64,000 bases of DNA from Arthrobacter sp. SLBN-100 (GTDB taxonomy: Bacteria; Actinomycetota; Actinomycetes; Actinomycetales; Micrococcaceae): positions 1,736,001 through 1,800,000 of the forward strand of contig NZ_VFMY01000001.1 of the NCBI RefSeq assembly GCF_006715305.1. The letters are read 5' to 3'. Every line of letters starts with the position of its first letter. Position 1 is the stretch's first letter. Of the stretch, positions 17,168-25,701 are shown piece after piece. Position numbers and translations under genes: made by a program. A model generated the notes under the pieces. It made no database searches. It worked only from the letters and a program-made list of their open reading frames with translations, and was not told where the DNA came from.

Positions 17168-18331
17168 TCAGTCTTGGCCGAGGCCGGCGGCGGAAATCGG
17201 AGCCGCACCGCTGCCGCCGTCTTCGATGACGTCGTTCAGCGGCCGGAGGTCGAAGAGTCCGTTGATGTCGGCCTGCCTGGTGGTGCCCGCCTCCACGCCG
17301 TCCTCCAGCAGCCGGGGGTAGCTTCCGGCCAGCGGGTCCAGGGTAAAGGTGATGTTGGTGAGGGATCGGGCGAGGACGTCATCCGCCAGGGCCGCGCCTG
17401 CTGATTCCTGAAGGGCCGAGTTGATGACGGCGGCCTTCTGCTCGGCGGGCGCTTCGTTCAGCCATGCCACCGACTTTGCATGCCCGGCCAGGAGCGCCTT
17501 CACTGTGTCCGGGTGGTCCGCCGCGAACTTCTGGTTCACGATCAGGACAGTAGTGGGGAACTCGCCGGGCTTGCCGGTCCCGGTCCCGTCCCACAGGTCC
17601 TTTTCGTCCACCAGCACCTTCGCTCCGGCCTGGAGCACCAGGCGTGACGCCCATGGTTCAGGCAACCACGCGCCGTCGAGCTTTCCGTCCTGGAACAGCT
17701 TCAAGGTCTGCGCGTTCTCGGTGGGGTTGATGGCGACATCGCCGCTGCCGTCCACGCTGGTTTTGTAACCCTGGTACGCGAGCCAGGCGCGGAGGGCAAC
17801 ATCCTGCGTCCCGCCCAGCTGCGGGGAAGCGAGGGTCTTGCCCAAGAGGCCCGCAGCCGAGTTGATCTCCGGCTTGACCACCAGCTGCGCGCCACCGGCG
17901 GCAGCCCCGGCAACGATCCTGACGGACTCACCCTGGCTCTTGACGAAGGAGTTAATGGCCGGGTTGGGGCCGATGTACGCGGCGTCGATCGCGCCGGCAT
18001 TCAGCGCCTCAATGGCTGCCGGACCTGCGTTGAAAGTCTCGGTGCTCAGCACGGTGCTGCCCAGGGCTTCGGCCAGGAAGCCCTCCTTGATGCCCACCAG
18101 TGCCGGGGCGTGCGTGACGTTGCCGAAGTAGCCCAGCTTCAGTTCCGCGGCGGGAGTGGGTTCAACGGCCTGAGCCTCGGTATTGCGGGACACGGTGGAA
18201 GCCACCACGGCGCCGAGGGCGATCAGCAGGACCAGCCCAATGGCCAGGGCAGCCTCGACGGCACGCTTGCGCGGGGGAACTGCGCTTTCGCCTGCCACGA
18301 TGCGGGTCATCCCGGGCTTGGAACTAGTCAT
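17168..18331 (-). CDS. ssuA: Sulfonate/taurine-type ABC transporter substrate-binding protein
   Basis: A 387-residue binding protein of the NMT1/SsuA fold: KLGYFGNVTHAPALVGIKEG near residue 85, AIDAAYIGPNPAINSFVKSQ near 150 and AWLPEPWASRLVLQ near 255. A membrane helix at ~28-50 follows a short cytoplasmic tail, but no lipobox Cys is visible, so it is probably anchored by an uncleaved signal or released. The NrtA, TauA and SsuA families overlap; the GTGAC operator shared with cobA and sir favours a sulfur source. The ATG has TATGGT six bases upstream, so the mRNA is likely leaderless. Confidence 0.85.
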   Translation of the reverse strand: MTSSKPGMTRIVAGESAVPPRKRAVEAALAIGLVLLIALGAVVASTVSRNTEAQAVEPTPAAELKLGYFGNVTHAPALVGIKEGFLAEALGSTVLSTETFNAGPAAIEALNAGAIDAAYIGPNPAINSFVKSQGESVRIVAGAAAGGAQLVVKPEINSAAGLLGKTLASPQLGGTQDVALRAWLAYQGYKTSVDGSGDVAINPTENAQTLKLFQDGKLDGAWLPEPWASRLVLQAGAKVLVDEKDLWDGTGTGKPGEFPTTVLIVNQKFAADHPDTVKALLAGHAKSVAWLNEAPAEQKAAVINSALQESAGAALADDVLARSLTNITFTLDPLAGSYPRLLEDGVEAGTTRQADINGLFDLRPLNDVIEDGGSGAAPISAAGLGQD

Positions 18332-18343
18332 TGTTTCACCATA
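18332..18343 (-). promoter_or_regulatory. Leaderless-type -10 region of ssuA
   Basis: TATGGT is six bases before the ATG, and CATTGA lies 18 bases upstream of it as a possible -35, the same geometry as cobA and sir. Confidence 0.5.
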
Positions 18344-18383
18344 GGGAGTGACCCAAACCCGTTCAATGAAGCGGAAACGGGGG

Positions 18384-18408
18384 GTCACGCAGGTTCATCT
18401 AGCGTCAC
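18384..18408 (-). promoter_or_regulatory. Putative sulfur-regulon operator upstream of ssuA
   Basis: GTGAC twice, 20 bases apart, on the minus strand, 53 bases from the start codon, flanked as ATGTGACGC-N11-GCGTGACC exactly as at cobA. Confidence 0.6.
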
Positions 18409-18566
18409 ATTCCGCCAGCGTCCCCCGCAACACTTGGAGTCCGCGTTGCCCAATGTGCACAACATTCGAGTACTCACTACTCGTGTTTCCGGGTCCCCTC
18501 CCCCGTAGCGTCCATAAAAAGTCCTGCTGGGAGGCTCATGGATGGATTGACTTTCAGGGGCACGTC

Positions 18567-18644
18567 ATGGGTATCGAGCTTTCCAGGCATTTGTGTCAGA
18601 TGGTTGTGCCAGGCGCGCAGCCTGATCGCGGAGCGCAGCCGTGA
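18567..18644 (+). CDS. 25-residue leader peptide upstream of the Hpt-like gene
   Basis: A short frame (MGIELSRHLCQM...) with AGGGG six bases before its ATG. Its TGA overlaps the GTG start of the next gene (GTGA), so the two are translationally coupled. Peptide function unknown; it may only set expression of the Hpt-like protein. Too short for codon statistics. Confidence 0.4.
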   Translation: MGIELSRHLCQMVVPGAQPDRGAQP

Positions 18645-19051
18645 TCCAGGGCAACGGTTACGCACCGCTACTGGACCCGTCAGTCCTCGAAAGGCTGCGC
18701 GAAGAACTCGAAGACGATGAGGGTGTCTGGAAAGTGTTCGTGCAAAACTTCATTGCCCTACTGCCGGAACGGAACGAGAAGCTGCGGCAGGCCCTCACCA
18801 CAGGCGACGTCACGGGAGCCATGGATGCTGTCCTCAGCCTCAAGACGTCCAGCGAAATGGTCGGGGCCGAACGGCTGGCGGGCCTGGCCATCAATCTCGA
18901 ACAGGCCCTGCGTTACGACATCCTCAATGCTGATCCGGCCGTGGCGCTTCCCCATCTGGCCGCGGCCCACCTCCGGCGGATCAACCAGTGCAGCCGGCAG
19001 ACCGCCTACCTCCTGCAGGCTGCCCTGAGGAGGAAACCGGACCGGGAGTGA
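18641..19051 (+). CDS. Hpt-domain-like protein lacking the phosphorylatable histidine
   Basis: A 136-residue helical protein matching the Hpt four-helix bundle (VWKVFVQNFIALLPERNEKL; LKTSSEMVGAERLAGLAINL). In true Hpt domains the central motif is A-H-x-L-K-G-S-S; here it reads V-L-S-L-K-T-S-S, so the phosphate-accepting His is Leu. It may be a phosphotransfer mimic or antagonist (inference). The GTG start has GGAGCGCAGCC ahead and overlaps the stop of the 25-codon leader frame. It converges with rtcB; no histidine kinase lies nearby. Confidence 0.75.
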   Translation: MIQGNGYAPLLDPSVLERLREELEDDEGVWKVFVQNFIALLPERNEKLRQALTTGDVTGAMDAVLSLKTSSEMVGAERLAGLAINLEQALRYDILNADPAVALPHLAAAHLRRINQCSRQTAYLLQAALRRKPDRE

Positions 19052-19065
19052 GCACTGAAGCGGCT

Positions 19066-20232
19066 TCAGTTGCCCTTGACGTTGATCAGTTGCCGAAGCT
19101 TGTGCCGGACCTTAACGAGGTCGGCGGCGTCCTGCATCACCTGGTCGATGGGTTTGTAGGCGGCCGGGATTTCGTCGATGAACGCCTCCGAAGCCCGGAA
19201 CTCGATCCCGCGCATGGCCTTCTTCAACTCGTCCAGGGTGAAGGTCCTGCGGGCGGCGTTGCGGGAGTATTCCCGGCCGGCGCCGTGCGGCGAGGAGTTC
19301 AGGGATGCGGGGTTGCCCAGGCCTTCCACCACGTACGACGCCGTCCCCATGGAACCTGGGATAAGTCCGGGATCACCGGGCCCGGCCTGGATTGCGCCTT
19401 TCCGGGACACCCAGACGGACCTGCCGTAGTGGGTCTCCTGCTGGGTGAAGTTGTGGTGGCAGTTGATCCGTTCGCGTTCCTGCACGCGGCCGCCCACCCA
19501 GTGGCCGAACTGGGCGCTGACGCGGTCCATCATTTCCTCCCGGTTCAGGAGGGCGAAGTGCTGGGCCCATCGCAGCTCTGCCATGTAGCGGTCAAACTGT
19601 GGCGTGCCCTCGTCGAGGTAGGCGAGGTCAGGGTGGGGCAAGCGGATCTGGTTTTTCCGCGACACGTGCTGGGCGACGCCGATGTGATTCTGGGCGATCT
19701 TGTTGCCGATGCCGCGTGAACCGGAGTGCAGGAACAGCCAGACTGCATCGGCCTCATCGGCGCAGACCTCGATGAAGTGGTTTCCCGAGCCAAGGGACCC
19801 CAGCTGCAGCTCCCATTTGGCCACGTACTGGGCGGGGTTGAACCCGGATTTCGCCGCCAGTTGCTTCAGTTCAGCGATCCGCGGCTCGGCGGTAGGCAAA
19901 ACAGTCCTGTTGTTGTGCCCCGCGGAAAGCGGAACGACGCGCTCGATGTTTTCACGGAGCTTCTTGCGGTCCTTCGGAAGGTCCGCCAGCGAGTACTGCG
20001 TCCGGACGGCAATCATGCCGCAGCCGATGTCCACCCCCACCGCCGCAGGGATGATGGCGTGCAGCGTGGGGATCACCGAGCCCACGGTGGCGCCCTTGCC
20101 CAGGTGCGCGTCCGGCATCAGCGCCAGGTGGGGATAGATAAACGGCAGCCCGGCGGTCATCACGGCCTGCTCCCGCGTCTGGTCATCCAGGATCGAAGCC
20201 CAGTTCAGGAGCTTGGGGCTGATGGTTTGCAT
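19066..20232 (-). CDS. rtcB: RtcB-family RNA ligase
   Basis: A 388-residue member of the RtcB family, which joins 2',3'-cyclic-phosphate or 3'-phosphate RNA ends to 5'-OH ends using GTP and Mn2+. Visible metal ligands: MPDAHLGKG, VGVDIGCGM, LGSGNHFIEV, LHSGSRGIG and CHHNF; the guanylylated His is in NSSPHGAGREYSR. The length equals the shorter actinobacterial form. GGAGGCGAAGC precedes the ATG. No archease or RtcA gene is adjacent, so any RNA repair role would be stand-alone. Confidence 0.93.
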   Translation of the reverse strand: MQTISPKLLNWASILDDQTREQAVMTAGLPFIYPHLALMPDAHLGKGATVGSVIPTLHAIIPAAVGVDIGCGMIAVRTQYSLADLPKDRKKLRENIERVVPLSAGHNNRTVLPTAEPRIAELKQLAAKSGFNPAQYVAKWELQLGSLGSGNHFIEVCADEADAVWLFLHSGSRGIGNKIAQNHIGVAQHVSRKNQIRLPHPDLAYLDEGTPQFDRYMAELRWAQHFALLNREEMMDRVSAQFGHWVGGRVQERERINCHHNFTQQETHYGRSVWVSRKGAIQAGPGDPGLIPGSMGTASYVVEGLGNPASLNSSPHGAGREYSRNAARRTFTLDELKKAMRGIEFRASEAFIDEIPAAYKPIDQVMQDAADLVKVRHKLRQLINVKGN

Positions 20233-20318
20233 GCTTCGCCTCCGCGCAAAACGAGGACTAACGTGACTCCTAGGCTAACCCCTGGCGTCACTTCGGCGCC
20301 GGAGAAGGAGACGGAACC

Positions 20319-20774
20319 ATGGTGAGCGTCCAGACCCAAATCCACATCAACCGGCCCCGGACCGAGGTGGCGGACTACGCGGCCAACCCCGATAACGCGC
20401 CGAAGTGGTACGCGAACATCCATAAGTCCCAACGCCTGACCGCGGATCCGGTGGGAGCCGGCTCAAAAGTGGCGTTCACCGCCAAGTTCCTCGGCCGGGA
20501 GCTGAACTGCACCTATGAGTTCGTGGAGTACGTTCCGGGCGAGAAGCTGGTGATGCGCACCGCCCAGGAACCGTTCCCCATGCACACCACCTACACCTGG
20601 ACGGACGACGACGGCGGGACCCGCATGAGCCTCGGCAACACGGGGAGCCCCGCAGGTTTCTCCAAGCTGGCCGGGCTGGTAAACCGCGAAATCGCCGGAA
20701 AGCTGCGGGCTCGCCGTACCGGTACGGCGACCCTGCAGCTTTCCAGCGAATCGGGCGTCAGTCAGATCGAGTAG
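20319..20774 (+). CDS. SRPBCC family protein
   Basis: A 151-residue START/SRPBCC domain (VSVQTQIHINRPRTEVADYA; NPDNAPKWYANIHKSQRL; a final helix LVNREIAGKLRA). A strong GAGAAGGAG site lies before the ATG. Its last 13 bases overlap the 3' end of cysN on the other strand. It is annotated in relatives as cyclase/dehydrase or polyketide cyclase-like; the real ligand is unknown. Confidence 0.8.
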   Translation: MVSVQTQIHINRPRTEVADYAANPDNAPKWYANIHKSQRLTADPVGAGSKVAFTAKFLGRELNCTYEFVEYVPGEKLVMRTAQEPFPMHTTYTWTDDDGGTRMSLGNTGSPAGFSKLAGLVNREIAGKLRARRTGTATLQLSSESGVSQIE

Positions 20775-22198
20775 CGCTCGTCCTCGTGGTCGCCGGGGTG
20801 GTCCTTGACCAGGCCCGCGGCCAGGGTGTTGCCGTCCAGCGGGTCGATCACCAGGAACGCACCGGTGCGGCGGTGGTGCAGGTAGTTTTCGAGCGGCAGC
20901 GGCGCGGCGAGCCGGAGCTGCGCATTGCCGATGTCATTTAGTTCAAGCGTTGACGCCGGTTCCAGTTTGAAGGTGGCCAGATCCAGCTTGCCGCCAACGC
21001 TGCGTACCAGGGCCTGAACGGTGCGGGTGCCGTGCTTGACGAGTACCTTGGCGCCCTCGCGGAGCGGCTTCGGGGACAGCCAGCACAGCGATGCGTACAG
21101 GTCCGCCGAAGCCTCGCGGACGGTTCCGGCGGCGGCGATGGTGTCACCGCGGGCGACGTCGAATTCCTCCGCCAGGCGGATCGCCACCGACTGCGGGGCG
21201 GCGGCTTCCTCCAGCGAGCCGCCGGCGAAGTCGATGCCCACCACGGTGGTGGTGCGGGGACCCTGGCCGGGGGTCAGGACGGAGACCTTGTCCCCCACCT
21301 TGACCGAGCCTTCGGTAATCTGGCCGGCGTACGCGCGGTAGTCGCGGTAGGCCTCCACATCCAGGCCGGCGGCCACGGCGTCGGGAGCCAGGGCGCCCTG
21401 CGGCCGGATGACCAGCTGCACCGGGAAGCGGAAGCTCTCCAGGTGGCTTTCCAGTTCATCGGCGGCCGGGAGGGTTTCGAGGACCTCGAGCAGCGCGGGG
21501 CCGGTGTACCAAGGCGTCCGCTCGGAGCGCTCCACCACGTTGTCGCCGTCGAGTGCGGAGACGGGAACCACCAGGAGGTCGGCAATTCCATCTGAACCGA
21601 GGCCCAGCTCGCGGCCCACCCGCTGCACGTCGGCTTCGATCTCGCGGAACACGGACTCGCTGAAGTCCACCAGGTCGATCTTGTTCACGGCCACGATCAC
21701 GTGGGCCACGCGCAGCAGCTGCAGCACGGACAGGTGCCGGCGGGTCTGCTCCAGCACACCCTTGCGGGCGTCAATGAGTACGACGACGGCATCCGCAGTG
21801 GACGCGCCCGTCACCGTGTTCTTGGTGTACTGAACGTGCCCGGGGCAGTCGGCCAGGATGAAGCTGCGGCGGTCCGTGGCGAAGTAGCGGTAGGCCACGT
21901 CGATGGTGATGCCCTGTTCACGTTCCGCGCGCAGGCCGTCGGTCAGCAGTGCCAGGTCGATCCCGCCCTTTTCCCCGCCGAAGCCGCGGTCGGCCGAGGT
22001 GCGGGCCACGGCGTCGAGCGTGTCAGCCAGGATGGCCTTGGAATCGTGAAGGAGGCGGCCCACCAACGTGGACTTGCCGTCGTCGACCGACCCCGCGGTG
22101 GCGAACCGGAACAAAGTGGTGGGCAGGCCTTCGTTGATTGAGCCTACCGAAATAGGGGTTTCGACAGGCTCAACCACCGATGTGTCAATCGTGCTCAT
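20762..22198 (-). CDS. cysN: Sulfate adenylyltransferase subunit 1 (GTPase)
   Basis: A 478-residue GTP-driven subunit of ATP sulfurylase. GTP motifs: AGSVDDGKSTLVGRLL (~35-50), DCPGHVQYTKN and NKIDLVDFSE; EF-Tu-like beta domains follow. There is no C-terminal APS kinase fusion, as fits an organism with an APS-type CysH. Residues ~7-21 (VVEPVETPISVGS) come from an in-frame palindromic repeat, so the family body starts near residue 25. ATG overlaps the cysD stop as TAATG. Last gene of sir-cysH-cysD-cysN. Confidence 0.95.
   Translation of the reverse strand: MSTIDTSVVEPVETPISVGSINEGLPTTLFRFATAGSVDDGKSTLVGRLLHDSKAILADTLDAVARTSADRGFGGEKGGIDLALLTDGLRAEREQGITIDVAYRYFATDRRSFILADCPGHVQYTKNTVTGASTADAVVVLIDARKGVLEQTRRHLSVLQLLRVAHVIVAVNKIDLVDFSESVFREIEADVQRVGRELGLGSDGIADLLVVPVSALDGDNVVERSERTPWYTGPALLEVLETLPAADELESHLESFRFPVQLVIRPQGALAPDAVAAGLDVEAYRDYRAYAGQITEGSVKVGDKVSVLTPGQGPRTTTVVGIDFAGGSLEEAAAPQSVAIRLAEEFDVARGDTIAAAGTVREASADLYASLCWLSPKPLREGAKVLVKHGTRTVQALVRSVGGKLDLATFKLEPASTLELNDIGNAQLRLAAPLPLENYLHHRRTGAFLVIDPLDGNTLAAGLVKDHPGDHEDERYSI
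22136..22179. repeat. Palindromic repeat inserted in cysN coding sequence
   Basis: Inverted copies GATTGAGCCTACCGAAATA / GGTTTCGACAGGCTCAACC, read in frame near the CysN N-terminus. Same family as the elements in ssuC and cysD. Confidence 0.75.
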
Positions 22199-23181
22199 TA
22201 GAAATACCCGTCCTTCTTGCGGTCTTCCATGGCTGCCTCGGAGATGCGGTCATCTGCGCGGGTGGCGCCACGTTCGGTGAGGGTGGAGGCAGCGACTTCA
22301 ACCACCACGTCGGACACGGTGTACGCGTCGGACTCCACGGCGCCGGTGCAGGACATGTCGCCCACCGTGCGGTAGCGGACCGTCTTGGTGATGACGTCCT
22401 CGTGGGGCAGCGGCTGCGAGACCTCGCCAACCGCACGCCACATGCCGTCGCGGGCGAAGACCTCGCGCTCGTGGGCGTAGTACAGGCCGGGCAGCTCGAT
22501 GTTCTCGCGCTCGATGTAGCGCCAGATGTCCAGCTCCGTCCAGTTGCTGATGGGGAACGCACGGACGTGCTGGCCCACGGTGTGCCGGCCGTTGTACAGG
22601 TTCCACAGCTCGGGACGCTGGTTGCGCGGATCCCACTGCCCGAACTCGTCGCGCAGGCTCAGGATGCGCTCCTTGGCGCGGGCCTTGTCCTCGTCCCGGC
22701 GGCCGCCGCCGAAGACGGCGTCGAACTTGTTCTGCTGGATGGCGTCCAGCAGCGGGACGGTCTGCAGCGGGTTGCGGGTGCCGTCGGCACGCTCGGCCAG
22801 CTCGCCGCGGTCGATGAACTCCTGGACGGAGCCGACCACGAGCTTCAGGCCCAGCCGCTCAACCGTACGGTCGCGGAAGTCGAGAACCTCGGGAAAGTTA
22901 TGGCCGGTGTCCACATGCAGCACGGGGAACGGGACCTTGCCGGGCCAGAACGCCTTGGTGGCCAGGTGCAGCATCACCACGGAATCCTTGCCGCCGGAAA
23001 ACAGCAGCGCGGGCTTCTCGAACTCGGCAACAACCTCGCGGATGATGTGAATCGCTTCCGATTCCAAAGTGTCCAGGCTGGAGAGGCGCGTGGAGATTTC
23101 GGCAGGCTCAATCACCGGCTCGGAGGTTGAGCTTGTCGAAACCGGGCCTGTCGAAACCAAAGTGTCGTTGAGAGTGCTCAT
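22198..23181 (-). CDS. cysD: Sulfate adenylyltransferase subunit 2
   Basis: A 327-residue catalytic subunit making APS from ATP and sulfate. PP-loop LLFSGGKDSVVMLHLATKAF lies near residue 65, and the VLHVDTGHNFPEVLDFRDR and FGGGRRDEDKARAKERILS blocks are intact. The first ~35 residues exceed the family body; residues ~8-29 (to PVIEPAEIST) derive from a palindromic repeat. The start ATG overlaps the cysH stop as ATGA. Acts with CysN as a heterodimer in the cytoplasm. Confidence 0.95.
   Translation of the reverse strand: MSTLNDTLVSTGPVSTSSTSEPVIEPAEISTRLSSLDTLESEAIHIIREVVAEFEKPALLFSGGKDSVVMLHLATKAFWPGKVPFPVLHVDTGHNFPEVLDFRDRTVERLGLKLVVGSVQEFIDRGELAERADGTRNPLQTVPLLDAIQQNKFDAVFGGGRRDEDKARAKERILSLRDEFGQWDPRNQRPELWNLYNGRHTVGQHVRAFPISNWTELDIWRYIERENIELPGLYYAHEREVFARDGMWRAVGEVSQPLPHEDVITKTVRYRTVGDMSCTGAVESDAYTVSDVVVEVAASTLTERGATRADDRISEAAMEDRKKDGYF
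23095..23158. repeat. Palindromic repeat inserted in cysD coding sequence
   Basis: Arms related to GATTTCGGCAGGCTCAATC and GGTTGAGCTTGTCGAAACC plus an extra half-arm CCTGTCGAAACC, all translated in frame at the CysD N-terminus. Confidence 0.75.
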
Positions 23182-23906
23182 ACGTGTAGTCCGCATTCTG
23201 TCTTGTCGCTCCCTGCCCAGCGGCCGGCGCGGGGGTCATCGCCCGGCGCCACCTTCCGGGTGCAGGGCTGGCAGCCGATGGAGGGGTAACCCTGGGAAAG
23301 CAGCGGGTTGACGGGCAGGAGATTGTCGTCGGAGTACTGGACCAGCTGGTCGAACGTCCAGGCGGCCACCGGGTTCACCTTGACCAGGCCGTTGGCCTCG
23401 TCCCAGGTGACCAGAGGGGTGTTGGTGCGGGTGGGGGCCTCGTCGCGGCGGACGCCGGTGAACCAGAGTTCGTAGCCGGCCAGGGTGCGGCGCAGCGGGG
23501 CCACCTTGCGGAGGGCGCAGCACTGGGCGGCATCGCGGGCGAAGAGGTCCTTGCCCAGGAGCCGGTCCTGCTGTTCCACGGTGTTCTCCGGGAGCACGTC
23601 CACCACGTTGACGCGGAGGTTCGCGGCCACTTCGTCGCGCGTGGCGTAGGTTTCCGGGAAGTGGTAGCCGGTCTCCAGGAACAGGACGTCGACGCCGGGC
23701 AGCTGGTCCGCGACCAGTGCGGGCAGCACGGCGTCGGCCATGGAGCAGGCGACGGCGACGGCGGGCAGGTCGAAGTTGCGCTCCACCCAGGCGATCACGT
23801 CGCGGGCGGGAGCGTCCCACCCGAGCTCGGCGGCACCGGACTCGGCGAGGGCCTTCAGTTCTTCCTTCGAACGGAGCATGGGTACGGGCGCAACGTGCTT
23901 GCTCAC
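23178..23906 (-). CDS. cysH: Adenylyl-sulfate (APS/PAPS) reductase
   Basis: A 242-residue thioredoxin-dependent reductase giving sulfite. It has the iron-sulfur Cys pairs of the APS-reducing type (CCALRKVAPLRR and GCQPCTRKV) and the C-terminal catalytic ECGLHV. The PAPS-loop region VACSMADAVLPAL and FLETGYHFPETYATRD are as expected. GTG start overlaps the sir stop as GTGA with GGAGG nearby. Presence of the 4Fe-4S Cys set and absence of a cysC gene here argue for APS as substrate. Confidence 0.93.
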   Translation of the reverse strand: MSKHVAPVPMLRSKEELKALAESGAAELGWDAPARDVIAWVERNFDLPAVAVACSMADAVLPALVADQLPGVDVLFLETGYHFPETYATRDEVAANLRVNVVDVLPENTVEQQDRLLGKDLFARDAAQCCALRKVAPLRRTLAGYELWFTGVRRDEAPTRTNTPLVTWDEANGLVKVNPVAAWTFDQLVQYSDDNLLPVNPLLSQGYPSIGCQPCTRKVAPGDDPRAGRWAGSDKTECGLHV

Positions 23907-25648
23907 TGGAGGGCCTCCTCGTCTGCTGCATGGGCCCACTCGGCGAAGGTCTGGCCTTCGGCACGCTGGGCCACGAAGGTGCGGACTACGCGCTCCACGT
24001 AGTCGGGCAGGTCGTCCACGTACACCTTGAGGCCGCGGACGGTCCGTCCCAGGCCTGCTTCCTCGCGGTCGCTGGAAGCCAGCCCGCCGCCCAGGTGGAC
24101 CTGGAAACCCGGGGAGGGGTCGCCGTCGGGTGTTGGCAGCATCATGCCCTTGAGGCCGATGTCCGCGGTCTGGATGCGGGCGCAGGAGTTGGGGCAGCCG
24201 TTGATGTGCAGCGACAGCGCCTGCGGCAACTGGCCCGAGTCCGTGAGGTCCGCGAGGCGGCGTTCCAGTTCGGCCACTGCGGTGGCGGCCGTGTGCTTGG
24301 TCTCCACGATGGCCAGTTTGCAGTACTCGATTCCGGTGCAGGCAATGGTGCCGCGGCGGAACACGGACGGGCGGGCGGACAGGCCCAGGGCGTCCAGCTC
24401 GGCCACCAGGGGATCGACCTGGTCCTTCTCGACGTCCAGGACCACGAGCTTCTGGTGCGGGGTGGTGCGGAGCCGGTAGGAGCCGCGGGCCTCGAGGGTA
24501 TCCGCGACCTTGACCAGCTGGGCACCGGACAGGCGGCCGGCCAGCGGGGTGGCGCCAATGAAGAACTTCCCGTCCTTCTGCTCGTGCACGCCGATGTGGT
24601 CACCGGGGGTGGTGGGCTTGGGCGCGGCAGGACCGTCGGCCAGCTTGTAGCCCAGGTATTCGTCCTCGAGGATCTGGCGGAACTTCTCCGGACCCCAGTC
24701 AGCCAGAAGGAACTTCAGGCGTGCCTTCGTGCGCATGCGGCGGTAGCCGTAGTCGCGGAAGATGCTGGTGACGCCCAGCCATACGTCAGCCGCCTGGTCG
24801 GGCTTCACGAAGGCCCCGAGGCGCTTGGCGAGCATCGGGTTGGTGGCAAGCGCGCCGCCCACCCACAGGTCGTAACCGATTCCCAGCTCGGGGTGGATCA
24901 TTCCCACCAGGCCGAAGTCGTTGATCTCGTGGACCACGTCCTGGCTGGGGTGGCCGGTGATCGCGGTCTTGTACTTGCGCGGCAGGTTGGACAGCAGCGG
25001 GTTGCCGATGAACCGCTCCCCCAGCTCCTCGATCAGCGGCGTGGGGTCGATGATCTCGTCCTTGGCGATGCCGGCCACCGGCGAGCCCAGGATGACGCGC
25101 GGAACGTCGCCGCAGGCCTCGGTGGTGGACAGGCCAACACCTTCCAGGCGGTTCCAGATCTCGGGGATGTCCTCCACCCGGATCCAGTGCAGCTGGATGT
25201 TCTGGCGGTCCGTGAGGTCAGCCGAGTCGCGCGCGAAGTCAACAGAGATCTGGCCGATGACGCGCAGCTGCTCGGTGGTGAGCGCACCGCCGTCGATCCT
25301 CACGCGGAGCATAAAGTACTTGTCCTCGAGCTCATGCGGCTCAAGGGTTGCAGTCTTGCCGCCGTCGATCCCGGGCTTGCGCTGCGTGTACAGGCCCCAC
25401 CAGCGGAACCGGCCATGCAGGTCCTGGCCGGGGATGGCGTCGAAGCCCTCTTTGGAGTAGATGGTCTCGATACGCTCGCGCACGTTAAGGCCGTCGTCTT
25501 CCTGTTTCCAGGTTTCGTTGGCGTTCAGCGGCGTTTTGCCGTCCACTTTCCACTGCCCGTGCGGTTTTGCGGCGGGTCGGGACGGGCGGGCCGGGCGCTT
25601 CGGGGCGGCGGTGTCCGCGGACGCTCCGGCTAGAGCTGTATCAGTCAT
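23903..25648 (-). CDS. sir: Assimilatory sulfite reductase (ferredoxin-type)
   Basis: A 581-residue sirohaem/4Fe-4S enzyme reducing sulfite to sulfide. The cluster ligands are CTGIEYC and NGCPNSC near residues 435-480; NLPRKYKTAITG and TEACGDVPRVILGSPVAG are family signatures. The RWWGLYTQRKPG Tyr and the Cys of TEACGD correspond to the Tyr-Cys pair reported in the mycobacterial enzyme. The N-terminus is a ~35-residue Ala/Pro tail. First gene of the sir-cysH-cysD-cysN operon. A nitrite reductase is possible, but the operon settles sulfite. Confidence 0.93.
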   Translation of the reverse strand: MTDTALAGASADTAAPKRPARPSRPAAKPHGQWKVDGKTPLNANETWKQEDDGLNVRERIETIYSKEGFDAIPGQDLHGRFRWWGLYTQRKPGIDGGKTATLEPHELEDKYFMLRVRIDGGALTTEQLRVIGQISVDFARDSADLTDRQNIQLHWIRVEDIPEIWNRLEGVGLSTTEACGDVPRVILGSPVAGIAKDEIIDPTPLIEELGERFIGNPLLSNLPRKYKTAITGHPSQDVVHEINDFGLVGMIHPELGIGYDLWVGGALATNPMLAKRLGAFVKPDQAADVWLGVTSIFRDYGYRRMRTKARLKFLLADWGPEKFRQILEDEYLGYKLADGPAAPKPTTPGDHIGVHEQKDGKFFIGATPLAGRLSGAQLVKVADTLEARGSYRLRTTPHQKLVVLDVEKDQVDPLVAELDALGLSARPSVFRRGTIACTGIEYCKLAIVETKHTAATAVAELERRLADLTDSGQLPQALSLHINGCPNSCARIQTADIGLKGMMLPTPDGDPSPGFQVHLGGGLASSDREEAGLGRTVRGLKVYVDDLPDYVERVVRTFVAQRAEGQTFAEWAHAADEEALQ

Positions 25649-25684
25649 GCATCGACTGTAGGTCCCGTCCGAATTGCGTCACAA
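25649..25684 (-). promoter_or_regulatory. Leaderless-type promoter of sir operon
   Basis: TACAGT six bases before the ATG, TTGTGA 18 bases above it. Sequence GGCCTTTGTG at the -35 end is identical to that of cobA. Confidence 0.6.
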
Positions 25685-25701
25685 AGGCCCGGAAACGTTG
25701 A

